From IMG/VR virus record IMGVR_UViG_3300034198_022894, positions 1 through 32,142 of that record: a stretch of DNA of 32,142 bases. The stretch is one strand, 5' to 3'. This DNA is from a virus. Of the stretch, positions 21,632 through 29,642 are shown piece by piece. Positions within the stretch are counted from its first letter, which is position 1. Every line of letters begins with the position of its first letter. Below the pieces are notes generated by a model. The model ran no database searches and was not told the origin of the DNA. It saw nothing but the letters and a program-made list of their open reading frames with translations. Both the position numbers and the translations under genes were made by a program.

Positions 21632-22501
21632 ATGACCCTCTTCCCCGAACTCGCCCCCGAGCCCGTCGCCAGCGCGCCGGCCGAGGCCCCGCGCCGGGCC
21701 CTGCCCGTGCCCGAGGTCTGGCCAGATTCCGTGCAGAGCATTCCCGTCCTTCGCGGCCTGGCCGACCGCGCGCCCGTGCAAGCGATCATCACCAGCCCGC
21801 CCTACTGGGCCGTCCATCGTTACACTGACCTGCCCGGCGAAGAAATTGGCTGGGAACCCACCCCTGACGAATACGCGCTGCGTCTGGCCCTCGTCTTCGC
21901 CGTGCTCCGGCGCGCCTGCCTCACCCCGCAAAGCACCCTCTGGGTCAACCTCGCCGACGTGATGAACGACGCCGAGTGGGGCATCCGCGACAAGTCCCTG
22001 CCGGAAAAGACGCTGCTCGGCCTGCCCGCCCGCTTTCTCCTGGCGATGCTCGCCCAGGGCTTTACCTGCCGCAGCGAAATCGTCTGGACCAAGACCCGCG
22101 GCCTGATCGAGAACCCGACCGACCGCCCCACGCGCACCGACGAGCGCGTCTTCCTCTTCAGTTGCGGTCCCGGCTACTACTTCGACGCCGCGGCCCTCAG
22201 CGAACCCGACGACCTCGGCGGCCGGCGCAATGGCCGCAACCAATGGGCCCTTGCGCCCGATCAGGACTCCGCCGCCTACGCCCGGCACCCGGCCATCATG
22301 CCCCGCGCCCTTGCGCAACGCTGCGTGCTCGCCGGCACGCGCCCCGGCGACCTCGTCCTCGATCCCTTCTGCGGCACCGGCACCACGCTGGCGGTCGCCT
22401 ACGCCCACGGCCGCCGCGCCCTCGGCCTCGAACTCAATCCCGCCTACGTCGCCCAAGCCCGGGCCCGCCTCGACGCCACGACCCCGGGATTCCCACTTTG
22501 A
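21632..22501 (+). CDS. DNA methyltransferase (TSPPYW, N4-cytosine/N6-adenine type)
   Basis: 289 residues. Catalytic motif IV TSPPYW at 54-59 and the AdoMet-binding motif I DPFCGTGTT at ~244-252, in that order, place it in the beta class. SPPY is typical of N4-cytosine enzymes. Between them lies a target-recognition region. No restriction endonuclease gene is adjacent, so it is likely an orphan enzyme that shields phage DNA or alters gene control. Part of the accessory insert between terminase subunits. Confidence 0.85.
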   Translation: MTLFPELAPEPVASAPAEAPRRALPVPEVWPDSVQSIPVLRGLADRAPVQAIITSPPYWAVHRYTDLPGEEIGWEPTPDEYALRLALVFAVLRRACLTPQSTLWVNLADVMNDAEWGIRDKSLPEKTLLGLPARFLLAMLAQGFTCRSEIVWTKTRGLIENPTDRPTRTDERVFLFSCGPGYYFDAAALSEPDDLGGRRNGRNQWALAPDQDSAAYARHPAIMPRALAQRCVLAGTRPGDLVLDPFCGTGTTLAVAYAHGRRALGLELNPAYVAQARARLDATTPGFPL

Positions 22502-22502
22502 T

Positions 22503-22530
22503 AAATTTGGAAGGCAGGAAAACAGGAAGG
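22503..22530 (+). repeat. Left GGAAGGCA arm of the DUF5131 cassette
   Basis: AAATTTGGAAGGCAGGAAAA... lies after the methyltransferase stop. Its exact partner is 23525-23551, 1 kb away: 24 of 25 aligned bases are complementary. Both share a CAGGAA end that differs from the usual GCAGGAA, which argues that they are one pair. Confidence 0.85.
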
Positions 22531-22540
22531 ACATCAACGC

Positions 22541-23503
22541 ATGAAAGACACGAAGATTGAATGGTGTGACAACAGTTGGAGCCCGTGGCGCGGTTGCACG
22601 AAGGTCAGCCCCGGCTGCGCGCACTGTTACGCGGAGACGTTGAGCAAACGCAACCCGGCCGTGCTGGGCCAGTGGGGCAAGGGCAAGCCGCGGGTGAAGG
22701 CGAAGAACTGGAACGAGCCCGTGAAGTGGAACAGGTCCGCACAGAGCGAATGGGACTTGGTTTCGTTCAAGAGCCCCACCGTCTTCCCGTCGCTCTGCGA
22801 CTGGCTTGACGACGAGGTGCCGATTGAGTGGCTGGCGGAGTTCCTGCAACTGGTCCACGAGACGCCGAACCTGACATGGCTGCTGCTCACGAAGCGGCCG
22901 GAGAATTGGGTTTCGCAGATCGAGTCAGCCGTGGTTTGGCTCGCGAACCGGCAAATGGAATCGGACTGGATTCCCGAAGTGCTGGTTTGGTTGCAATCGT
23001 GGCGCGACGAAGGTGTGCCCCCGACCAACGTCTGGGTCGGCACGTCCGTAGAAGACCAGCAACGGGCCGACGAGCGCATCCCCGAACTGCTCAAGATTCC
23101 GGCGCGTGGGCGGTTCCTGAGCCTGGAGCCGCTGCTTGGGCCGGTGGATGTTCACCGGTGGCTCCGTCCACGGTGGTCGGAAACACTGACCGAGCGGAAC
23201 ACCCGGCCACTGGAATCCGAATGTCTCGACTGGCTCATCATCGGCGGCGAGAGCGGCGGCGGCTCCCGACCGTGCAACGTGGAGTGGATTCGCAGCCTCG
23301 TCGCCCAAGGCAAGGTTGGCGGCGCGGCGACGTTCGTGAAGCAGTTGGGGGCAATGCCTGTCGGTCCGACTCCAGAGGTTCGCGGGCGAGTGGGCTGGGT
23401 GGATGCCGAATGGAAACTGAACCACCCCAAGGGCGGCGACCCGGCCGAGTGGCCCGAAGACTTGCGCGTGCGACAGTTTCCGCAATTCGCTCCCCGCTCC
23501 TAG
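22541..23503 (+). CDS. Phage Gp37/Gp68-like protein, DUF5131 family
   Basis: 320 residues. The signature is near the start: IEWCDNSWSPWRGCTKVSPG, then CAHCYAE, giving a C-x6-C-x2-C cluster (a three-Cys motif). Other family features are LLTKRPENW, NVWVGTSVEDQQRADERIPE and LDWLIIGGESGGGSRP. This family is widespread in phages; its function is unsettled and a metal- or iron-sulphur-binding enzyme role has been suggested. It sits exactly between two inverted GGAAGGCA arms and its codon choice looks less GC-biased than the terminase gene, so transfer as a cassette is plausible. Confidence 0.85.
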   Translation: MKDTKIEWCDNSWSPWRGCTKVSPGCAHCYAETLSKRNPAVLGQWGKGKPRVKAKNWNEPVKWNRSAQSEWDLVSFKSPTVFPSLCDWLDDEVPIEWLAEFLQLVHETPNLTWLLLTKRPENWVSQIESAVVWLANRQMESDWIPEVLVWLQSWRDEGVPPTNVWVGTSVEDQQRADERIPELLKIPARGRFLSLEPLLGPVDVHRWLRPRWSETLTERNTRPLESECLDWLIIGGESGGGSRPCNVEWIRSLVAQGKVGGAATFVKQLGAMPVGPTPEVRGRVGWVDAEWKLNHPKGGDPAEWPEDLRVRQFPQFAPRS

Positions 23504-23551
23504 CTCCCCGCTCCCTGCTGCCTGTTCCTGATTTCCTGCCTTCCAAATTCA
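23490..23551. repeat. CTCCCTG arm plus right GGAAGGCA arm before TerL
   Basis: Tandem CTCCCCGCTC units (23490-23528), which include the last codons of the DUF5131 gene, run into the right arm TTCCTGATTTCCTGCCTTCC... (23525-23551). The final CA adjoins ATG 23552 of TerL. No Shine-Dalgarno sequence is left in front of TerL. Confidence 0.8.
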
Positions 23552-25318
23552 ATGTCTTCGCTCCCCGCCCCTCGCTTTATTGGCACCCTGGAATGGGCCG
23601 AGCGCCACCTGCGCGTCGGCGACGGCGCGTTTCGGGCGGCCGACTTCCCCTGGCTCGGGCCCATTGCCCGCGAGGTCGACCGCCGCCGCGGCTGCACGTT
23701 CGGCCTCATGTTCCCGCCGCAGGTCTTCAAGACCCTGTTCCTGCAGATGCGCGCGCTCCGCAACATCGCCGTCGAGCCCGGCCGCCAGCTCTTCTACTGC
23801 CTCAACGGCAAGGACGCCGCCGATCTCGCCGACGAAAAGCTCTGCCCCCTGCGCGACAGCGTGCCCGCCGTCATGGCCCACTTCCCGCACGATCCCGATG
23901 CGCGCGGCGGCAAGCAGATCTGGAAAGCCATCGACGCGCCCTTCAGCCTGTTGGGCGCCGAAAATCGCAACCATCGCAACAGCCGCTCCGGCCGCACCAT
24001 CTACCTCGACGAGCCCTGGCAATTCGAGCCCGGCTGGATCCCCGAGATCATCGCCCGGTCCGATTCCTACCAATGGCAGCGCCAGATCATCCTCGCCACG
24101 ACCGCCCCGAGCGTCGACGACGAGGTCGATGTCCTCTGGCGCACGTCGAGTCAGATGAATTGGCACGTCGTCTGCCTGCACTGCCGCGAGCGCGTGCCGC
24201 TGGAATTCGGCGAACCCGATTCAACCGGCGGCATCAAGTGGGACAGCGACGAGCACACCCGCGAGCCCGACGGCTCCTGGAAGATCGAGGTCGCGAAGCT
24301 CACCGCCCGCTGGCATTGCCCCGCGTGCAATCAGGTCACGCTCTACGATCCCAAGACCCTCCGCGAACTCAATGACCCCGCCCGCGGCGCCGGCTACGTG
24401 CAGGGCAATCCCGCGCCCGACCCGCAGGTCCACTTCTGGCGCGGCAACGCCTTCCTCATGCGCGACTGGCGCCAGCTCGTCGGCGAATGGCTGGCGGCCT
24501 GCAACGCCAAGCGCCGCGGCAGCCTGGAGGCCACCGAGGACTTCTACCGCAAGAAACGCGTCGAGTCCTGGGATCCCATGAAGGTCACGCGCCGCACGAA
24601 CGACCTACCCGTGGGCGATTACGACCTCGGCGATCCGTGGCCCGATGAGGGCAAGATGGCCGACGGCGCCCCGATGCGTTTCCTCTGGGTCGACGTGCAG
24701 CGCGATCACTTCTGGGCCGTCGCCCGGCAATGGAGCCCCAACGCGCAAAGCCGCCTGCTGCATTTCGAGCGCCTCTGGGAAGGCAGCCAGATCGAGGCCC
24801 TGCGCAAGCGGTTGGACATCCCGGCGAATCACGTCGTGCTCGACGAGGCTTACAACGCCGACCTCGTCCACCAGATCTGCACCGCCTACCATTTCCTCTG
24901 CGCGAATGGCGTCTCGGCCCGGGCCTTCCCGCATCACGACGGCGTGCGCCGCATCTTCGGCGAGCCGCGCACGATCGACCCCTTCCTCGGCCGGTCGAAT
25001 CAGGGCATGCAGTGGTGCGTGGGCTTCCACTACGCGTCCGAGGGCGCCAAGGACCGCCTCGACACGCTCCGCCAGGCCCGCAGCGCCGACGGCAAACCGC
25101 TCTGGACCATTGCCCGGAACTCGCCCAGCGAATACGTCGAGCAAGCCTACGCCGAGGCGAAGATCCGCAAGCGCCACCCGAAGAACAACGGCTGGTTCTA
25201 CGAATGGAAGAAGCTCCGCCCCGACAACCACGCCTTCGACATGGAATGCGGCCAGGTGATCAGCGCCAGCATGTGCGGCCTGCTCACCGCGACCAGCACC
25301 GCCGAGAGTGACGAATGA
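23552..25318 (+). CDS. terL: Terminase large subunit (lambda GpA type)
   Basis: 588 residues. ATPase half: a degenerate Walker A PPQVFKT (Lys60-Thr61), Walker B-like TIYLDEP (Asp153, Glu154) and a LATTAP coupling motif (~181-186). Two cysteine pairs (CLHC 208-211, CPAC 256-259) suggest a structural zinc as in GpA proteins. Nuclease half: FLWVDVQRDHFW and VVLDEAYNAD supply acidic residues. It cuts and translocates DNA into the procapsid via the portal at 27169. Its start abuts a repeat, and its TGA begins another. Confidence 0.92.
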   Translation: MSSLPAPRFIGTLEWAERHLRVGDGAFRAADFPWLGPIAREVDRRRGCTFGLMFPPQVFKTLFLQMRALRNIAVEPGRQLFYCLNGKDAADLADEKLCPLRDSVPAVMAHFPHDPDARGGKQIWKAIDAPFSLLGAENRNHRNSRSGRTIYLDEPWQFEPGWIPEIIARSDSYQWQRQIILATTAPSVDDEVDVLWRTSSQMNWHVVCLHCRERVPLEFGEPDSTGGIKWDSDEHTREPDGSWKIEVAKLTARWHCPACNQVTLYDPKTLRELNDPARGAGYVQGNPAPDPQVHFWRGNAFLMRDWRQLVGEWLAACNAKRRGSLEATEDFYRKKRVESWDPMKVTRRTNDLPVGDYDLGDPWPDEGKMADGAPMRFLWVDVQRDHFWAVARQWSPNAQSRLLHFERLWEGSQIEALRKRLDIPANHVVLDEAYNADLVHQICTAYHFLCANGVSARAFPHHDGVRRIFGEPRTIDPFLGRSNQGMQWCVGFHYASEGAKDRLDTLRQARSADGKPLWTIARNSPSEYVEQAYAEAKIRKRHPKNNGWFYEWKKLRPDNHAFDMECGQVISASMCGLLTATSTAESDE

Positions 25319-25429
25319 AGAAGGCAGAATGCAGAATGCAGAATGAAAAGGCGGCCGGCCCGCTGGGTTTCTGCATTCTTCCTTCTCCCTTCTGCCTTTG
25401 CGCCACCATGGACGGCGGCCGCGTAGGGC
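25316..25429. repeat. 7-bp-period hairpin element plus CCACCATGGACGGC block
   Basis: Left arm 25316-25348 (TGAAGAAGGCAGAATGCAG...) contains the TerL stop. Right arm 25371-25400 (...TTCCTTCTCCCTTCTGCC) follows a GC-rich loop. The block CCACCATGGACGGC (25403-25416) and GGCCGCGTAGGGC run straight into ATG 25430. The element fills the entire TerL-gpW gap. Confidence 0.85.
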
Positions 25430-25702
25430 ATGGCATTGGCTACCGTTCCCGCGGGTCCGTTTCGCGGCTGGACCTCGACCGAGATCAACACCCGGCTCGC
25501 GACCCTCAAGGCATACCTGATCGCGCGGACGCCCGGCGAAGGCCAGATCACCAGCGCCAGCGTGAACGGCAAGGCCTGGCAATACGATCCCCGCGGCGGC
25601 ATGACCGTGGCCGAGGAAATCGCCGCCCTCCAGGAAGCCCTCGCCTGGGTCGATGACACCGCCCTCGTCATGCCCAACGAACAAGTTTTCTCGGCCCGGT
25701 AA
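25430..25702 (+). CDS. gpW-like head-tail joining protein
   Basis: 90 residues, between large terminase and portal as in lambda (A-W-B). Sequence WTSTEINTRLATLKAYLIAR, a short beta hairpin (ITSASVNGKAWQYDP), then TVAEEIAALQEALAWVDD matches the helix-hairpin-helix pattern of gpW. gpW proteins stabilise packaged DNA and form the tail attachment site. The start at 25430 abuts the CCACCATGGACGGC element. Confidence 0.7.
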   Translation: MALATVPAGPFRGWTSTEINTRLATLKAYLIARTPGEGQITSASVNGKAWQYDPRGGMTVAEEIAALQEALAWVDDTALVMPNEQVFSAR

Positions 25703-25714
25703 CACCCGGAAAAA

Positions 25715-25793
25715 ATGAATTTGGAAGTCAGGAAAGCAGGAACGGGGACCAATCTTCCGGGGTATTTTCCTGCCTTCCTGCCTTCCAGATTCA
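25715..25793. repeat. Inverted pair of GGAAGGCA arms (compact hairpin)
   Basis: Left arm 25715-25742 (TGAATTTGGAAGTCAGG...) and right arm 25767-25793 (...CTGCCTTCCAGATTCA), with about 24 nt between; three mismatches. This is the tightest pair and could fold into a long mRNA hairpin. It lies between gpW and the metallophosphoesterase. Confidence 0.85.
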
Positions 25794-25803
25794 ATGCCCT
25801 GCC

Positions 25804-26748
25804 ATGCCCTCGCTGACCTCCAGCGCCACGAAAAGTGAAGTGACCAGACTGCGGGCCCGCTTGGCGACCGTCGAGCGGCAGCACGCCGCGGCGGTCGATG
25901 CCCTGGCCAAGGCCCGCTCCGCCCGCGTCACGCTGCCCACGGTCCGGCCCCGGGCCAAGCTCCGCGGCGATACCATCGAGGTCATGGTCAGCGACATTCA
26001 CGGCAACAAGCACGAGCCCGGCGCCCTGGCCGCCTTCCTGGCGGACCTCGCGGTCATTAAGCCGAACCGCGTCTTCCTCGGCGGCGACATCCTAGATTGC
26101 GGCGGCTTTCTGGCGGAACATCATACGCTCGGCTACGTCGCCGAGACCGCCGACAGCTACGAGGAAGACGTCGCCGCGACCAACCTGATCCTGTCCAAGA
26201 TCCAGCACGAATCCGGCGACGCCGACTGTCATTACCTCGAAGGCAATCACGAATGGCGCGTCGAGCGGTGGGCCGTCACGCAACGGCTCGCGCATCACAA
26301 GGACACCGAAATGCTCCGGCGCACCTTCGCCGCCGAACACGTCCTCGAACTCAAGCGGCGCGGCATCACGTATTACCGCCAAGGCGAATTGCACGGCGAC
26401 TGCCGCGTCCCCGGCTGGGTCAAGTGGGGCAAGCTCTTCTACGTCCACAAGCTCAGCAATGCCAAGGACGCGGCCGGTGCCGCCATTGGCAAGACCGCGG
26501 CGAACGTTGTCTTCTTCGACACCCATCGGGCCGCCTTCGCCCCGCGGCACCTCCCCGGCGTCGGCCTGATCTCCGCGTGGAATCCCGGCTGTCTCTGCCG
26601 CCGGCAGCCCCTCTGGATGAACACCAACCCTACCGGCTGGAACCACGGCTACCTCGTGCGCTTCATCTCGCACACCGGCCTTTTCCAAATGGTAAACGTC
26701 TCCATCGAGCACGGCCGCAGCTTCGGCGGCGCCATGTTCCACCGCTGA
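25804..26748 (+). CDS. Calcineurin-like metallophosphoesterase
   Basis: 314 residues. A short coiled coil (~10-38) precedes the catalytic domain: SDIHGN (Asp64, His66), GGDILD (Asp95) and GNHEW (Asn148, His149), the metal-binding signature of the family. A late DTHRA (~238-242) may replace the usual GHTH. Substrate unknown; phage members may act on nucleic-acid ends or nucleotides. It lies inside the otherwise lambda-like head operon between gpW and portal, with repeats on both sides, and therefore looks like an inserted accessory gene. An ATG at 25794 leads to an early stop. Confidence 0.85.
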   Translation: MPSLTSSATKSEVTRLRARLATVERQHAAAVDALAKARSARVTLPTVRPRAKLRGDTIEVMVSDIHGNKHEPGALAAFLADLAVIKPNRVFLGGDILDCGGFLAEHHTLGYVAETADSYEEDVAATNLILSKIQHESGDADCHYLEGNHEWRVERWAVTQRLAHHKDTEMLRRTFAAEHVLELKRRGITYYRQGELHGDCRVPGWVKWGKLFYVHKLSNAKDAAGAAIGKTAANVVFFDTHRAAFAPRHLPGVGLISAWNPGCLCRRQPLWMNTNPTGWNHGYLVRFISHTGLFQMVNVSIEHGRSFGGAMFHR

Positions 26749-26753
26749 ACCGC

Positions 26754-26990
26754 ATGGGCCTGCTCAAGCAACATGCCGCCCCGCGGCCTGACCGCGTGCC
26801 AAAAGGCTTGCTGACCAGCGAGCAATGGGCCGCGATAGAGCAACTCAGCCCGATCACCGCCCAGAAAATGCTGCGCCGCCTCGTGAGGTCGGGCAAATGG
26901 ATCAGTCGCGCTTACCGCATCCCCTGTGGCGGCGTCATCCGCCCCGTGCCGCATTACGCGCCCAAGAAAGCGGGGGGCAAGGCCGGATGA
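26754..26990 (+). CDS. Small winged-helix-like basic protein
   Basis: 78 residues, five bases after the phosphoesterase stop. Helices LLTSEQWAAIEQLSPITAQK and MLRRLVRSGKWISRAYR resemble a small winged-helix domain, with a basic C-terminus. Probably acquired together with the phosphoesterase. Its TGA (26988-26990) is the first codon of the next repeat arm. Confidence 0.55.
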   Translation: MGLLKQHAAPRPDRVPKGLLTSEQWAAIEQLSPITAQKMLRRLVRSGKWISRAYRIPCGGVIRPVPHYAPKKAGGKAG

Positions 26991-27168
26991 ATTTGGAAGG
27001 TAGGAAAGCAGGAACAGCCGAGAGCGCGGAGCCGGTGCGGATCACGCTCGGCGATTTGACCGGCCTGATTCCCCTTCCTGCCTTCCTGCCTTCCAGATTG
27101 ATTTTCTTCGCGCCTTCGCCCCTTCGCTGTTCAATCCGCGGCCACCATGGACGGCCGCCGCGCTAGGC
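26988..27168. repeat. Stacked GGAAGGCA hairpin, GCGAAGAC right arm and CCACCATGGACGGC block
   Basis: Left arm 26988-27015, right arm 27074-27101 (GGAAGGCA family), 58 bp apart. Next comes a right arm of the GCGAAGAC family (27104-27133), then CCACCATGGACGGC (27142-27155) and CGCTAGGC up to ATG 27169. Three element types occupy the whole 178-bp gap before the portal. No gene inside. Confidence 0.85.
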
Positions 27169-28758
27169 ATGTCGTCGCCGAAGTCCGCCGCCCGTCCGCG
27201 CCGCGTTGCCTCCCCGCGGGGAAATCGCGGCGCCGGCCGGATTCAGGCAACTGCCAGCGGCGACTCCACGGCTTCGGCCGTGGGCTCCTTTTTGTATCCC
27301 GGCTCCCAGGACGGCACGCAACGCGGCTGGCGCCCGGAGGTCGGCCGCGACATCGCCCGGCTCGTCACGCAATTCCGCCATCGGGCCATGGTGTCCGATG
27401 GCCGTTACATCTACACCAGCAGCGGACAGGTCCGCGGCGCGGTGAAGGAGAAGGCCGATTACACCATCGGCTCCGCCTGGCGCCCCGTCTACCTCGGCGC
27501 CGACAAGACCTTCGGCGACGCCTTCAACGCCGTCATGGCGCGCTGGACCGAGAACTGCGACCTCCGCGGCCGGCCCTTTTCGCTCGCCCGCAACGCGCAC
27601 ATCGCCTGCAAGTGCTTTGATACCGACGGCGACTTCTTCATCCTGCTCACGAAGAACGAGGCCGGCGAAGCGCGCCTGCAATTCCTGGAGGCCCACCGCG
27701 TCGGCTCGCCCTCGGGCGAAACGCTCCTGCCGCTCGACGTGCGCCTGCCCAATGGCCGCCTGCTGAAGGCCGGCAGCATCTTCCTCAACGGCATCGTTTA
27801 CGACGACTTCATGCGCCCGCTGGCGTATAACCTCGTCAACCCCGACGCCTTCCTGCTGCCCTACAGCGCCCGCGTCCGCGATCAATACCAGTTCCTGCCC
27901 GCCGAGTCCGTGATTCATGGCTTCGATCCCGAATGGTATTCGCAAGGCCGCGGCATCCCGAGCCTGATTTACGGCATCCTCGACTGGTATGACCTGAGCG
28001 AAATCCGCGAGGCCGAAAAGATTGCCACGAAGGCCACCGCCCGCGTCGCGATGATCGAGAGCAACGAATCCGGCCGCGCCGGCCTGCCGAACGCGCACCT
28101 GGCCGCCGGCGCCGGCGTGACCACGCTCGACGACATCGACACGCGCAACAAGGTCATCTCCGCCGGCCTGATCCGTTACTTCAAGGCGAACGCCGGGCAC
28201 AAGCTCGAAGCCTTCCAGCCCGAGCGGCCGAACCGTGATTTGGCCGACTTCCTCGATCACATTGCCCGCAGCGCGCATCGCGGCCTCGGCTGGCCCATCG
28301 ACATGCACGACATGAGCAAGATCGGCGGCGCCGCCGTGCGCTCCGTCATGGGCCAGATCCAGCGCAGCGTGGCCCAACGGCAAGACGCCCTCTGGACGCC
28401 GCTGCTGTCCGCCGTGCTCTACGCGACCGGCGCCTTCCTGGGCACGGGCGCGCTGCCCTTCACGCGGGATTGGTGGAACCTCGGCTTCACGCTGCCCAGC
28501 AAGCCGAGCGTGGACATCGGCCGCGACAGCCAGAACCGCCGCGCCGACGTGGCGATGGGCCTGCGTTCGCTCAGCGAGATCGCCGAGGAAGACGGCAGCA
28601 CCGCCGAGGAACTGCTCCGCCGCCGGGCCAACGACTGGCTGCTCCGCGACCGCATCGCCACCGAAACCGGCGTGCCGCCCGCCGCCATCTTCAATCCCGA
28701 CGTCGAGGTCGGCCAACCGATGGAAACCCAAATCACGGTCAACGACCCCAACGAATGA
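27169..28758 (+). CDS. Portal protein (lambda gpB family)
   Basis: 529 residues. After a basic disordered start, the sequence YTIGSAWRPVYLGADKTFGD, then CKCFDTDGDFFILL and EWYSQGRGIPSLIYGILDWY is typical of the lambda-type portal clip and stem. The C-terminus has SLSEIAEEDGSTAEELLRRR, the conserved end-motif region. It forms the dodecameric DNA entry vertex and docks TerL. Its stop overlaps the protease start. Lambda order terminase-W-portal-protease is kept apart from the insert upstream. Confidence 0.85.
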   Translation: MSSPKSAARPRRVASPRGNRGAGRIQATASGDSTASAVGSFLYPGSQDGTQRGWRPEVGRDIARLVTQFRHRAMVSDGRYIYTSSGQVRGAVKEKADYTIGSAWRPVYLGADKTFGDAFNAVMARWTENCDLRGRPFSLARNAHIACKCFDTDGDFFILLTKNEAGEARLQFLEAHRVGSPSGETLLPLDVRLPNGRLLKAGSIFLNGIVYDDFMRPLAYNLVNPDAFLLPYSARVRDQYQFLPAESVIHGFDPEWYSQGRGIPSLIYGILDWYDLSEIREAEKIATKATARVAMIESNESGRAGLPNAHLAAGAGVTTLDDIDTRNKVISAGLIRYFKANAGHKLEAFQPERPNRDLADFLDHIARSAHRGLGWPIDMHDMSKIGGAAVRSVMGQIQRSVAQRQDALWTPLLSAVLYATGAFLGTGALPFTRDWWNLGFTLPSKPSVDIGRDSQNRRADVAMGLRSLSEIAEEDGSTAEELLRRRANDWLLRDRIATETGVPPAAIFNPDVEVGQPMETQITVNDPNE

Positions 28759-29615
28759 CGCCTTACCCCCGCATCGCCGCCGCGCTGATCTCCGCCCGCT
28801 GGTGCATCACGCCCGCCGCGCTCGCCGCCATCCGCAACACCTTCGAGGCCGCCTGCGCCGGCCGGCTCCGTGCCGATGAGCACATGCCCATGCCCGGGCA
28901 GCCCGACGACTACGAGGAGGCCGAGCCCGTGATGGCCGAGGGCATCCTCGTCGTGCCCGTGCATGGCGTCTGCGCCCGTTACCTGTCCGCGATGGAAACG
29001 GACTGCGGCGGCCTGGACCTCAACGACACCGAAGCGACGCTTCGCGAAGCGCAGGCCGATCCGCGCGTGCAGGGCATCGTGCTCCATTTCAACTCGCCCG
29101 GCGGCACCGTGACCGGCATCCCAGAGCTGGCGGCCCTGATCACCGAAATCAACGCCACCAAGCCCGTGATCGCCTTCACGGATGCCCAGTGCTGCTCCGC
29201 CGCCTACTGGCTGGCGAGCGCCTGCGATTCCATCGTGGTCACGCCCACGGCCGACGTCGGGTCCATCGGCGTCTATTCCGCGCTGGTCGATGAATCGGCC
29301 GCCTGGGCGCAGGAAGGCTACAAGCTGGAGCTGATGAAGGCCGGCAAACACAAGGCGATGGGCATTCCCGGCCTGCCGCTGGCGCCCGAGGACCGCGCCC
29401 TCATCCAGGCCGAAGTGGATTCGATCTACGCGATGTTCACGGCGGACGTCGTGGCCAATCGCGCCCGCACCGGCGCCCAGGTCGCCGAGGAAACGATGCA
29501 GGGGCAGACCTTCATGGGCGGCAGCGCCGTCGCCGTGGGCCTCGCGGATCGCGTCGTGGGCAGCCTCACGGACCTGCTGGCCGCGCTCACCATGGACGGC
29601 CGCGCAACTCAGTAA
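28755..29615 (+). CDS. S49 family head maturation protease
   Basis: 286 residues from the ATG overlapping the portal stop. SppA/ClpP-like core: VQGIVLHFNSPGGTVTGIPE, catalytic Ser148 in CCSAAYWLASACD and catalytic Lys200 in GKHKAMG; a second glycine-rich loop VGSIGVYSALVDE. It would cleave the scaffold and portal during capsid maturation, like lambda gpC. The last residues MDGRATQ are coded by CACCATGGACGGCCGCGC, the same block that precedes four other genes. No in-frame scaffold fusion as in lambda C/Nu3 was evident; a separate helical gene follows. Confidence 0.88.
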   Translation: MTPYPRIAAALISARWCITPAALAAIRNTFEAACAGRLRADEHMPMPGQPDDYEEAEPVMAEGILVVPVHGVCARYLSAMETDCGGLDLNDTEATLREAQADPRVQGIVLHFNSPGGTVTGIPELAALITEINATKPVIAFTDAQCCSAAYWLASACDSIVVTPTADVGSIGVYSALVDESAAWAQEGYKLELMKAGKHKAMGIPGLPLAPEDRALIQAEVDSIYAMFTADVVANRARTGAQVAEETMQGQTFMGGSAVAVGLADRVVGSLTDLLAALTMDGRATQ

Positions 29616-29642
29616 CGTCGGAAAACCTCCGCCAAAAATACG

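Noticed and set aside
21425-22858. 477-codon minus-strand frame across methyltransferase and DUF5131
   Set aside because: Antisense to two genes with unmistakable catalytic or signature motifs, and it crosses a repeat element.
27163-28731. 522-codon minus-strand frame opposite the portal gene
   Set aside because: Shadow of the portal coding sequence with Gly/Ala/Asp-biased composition and no recognisable motif.
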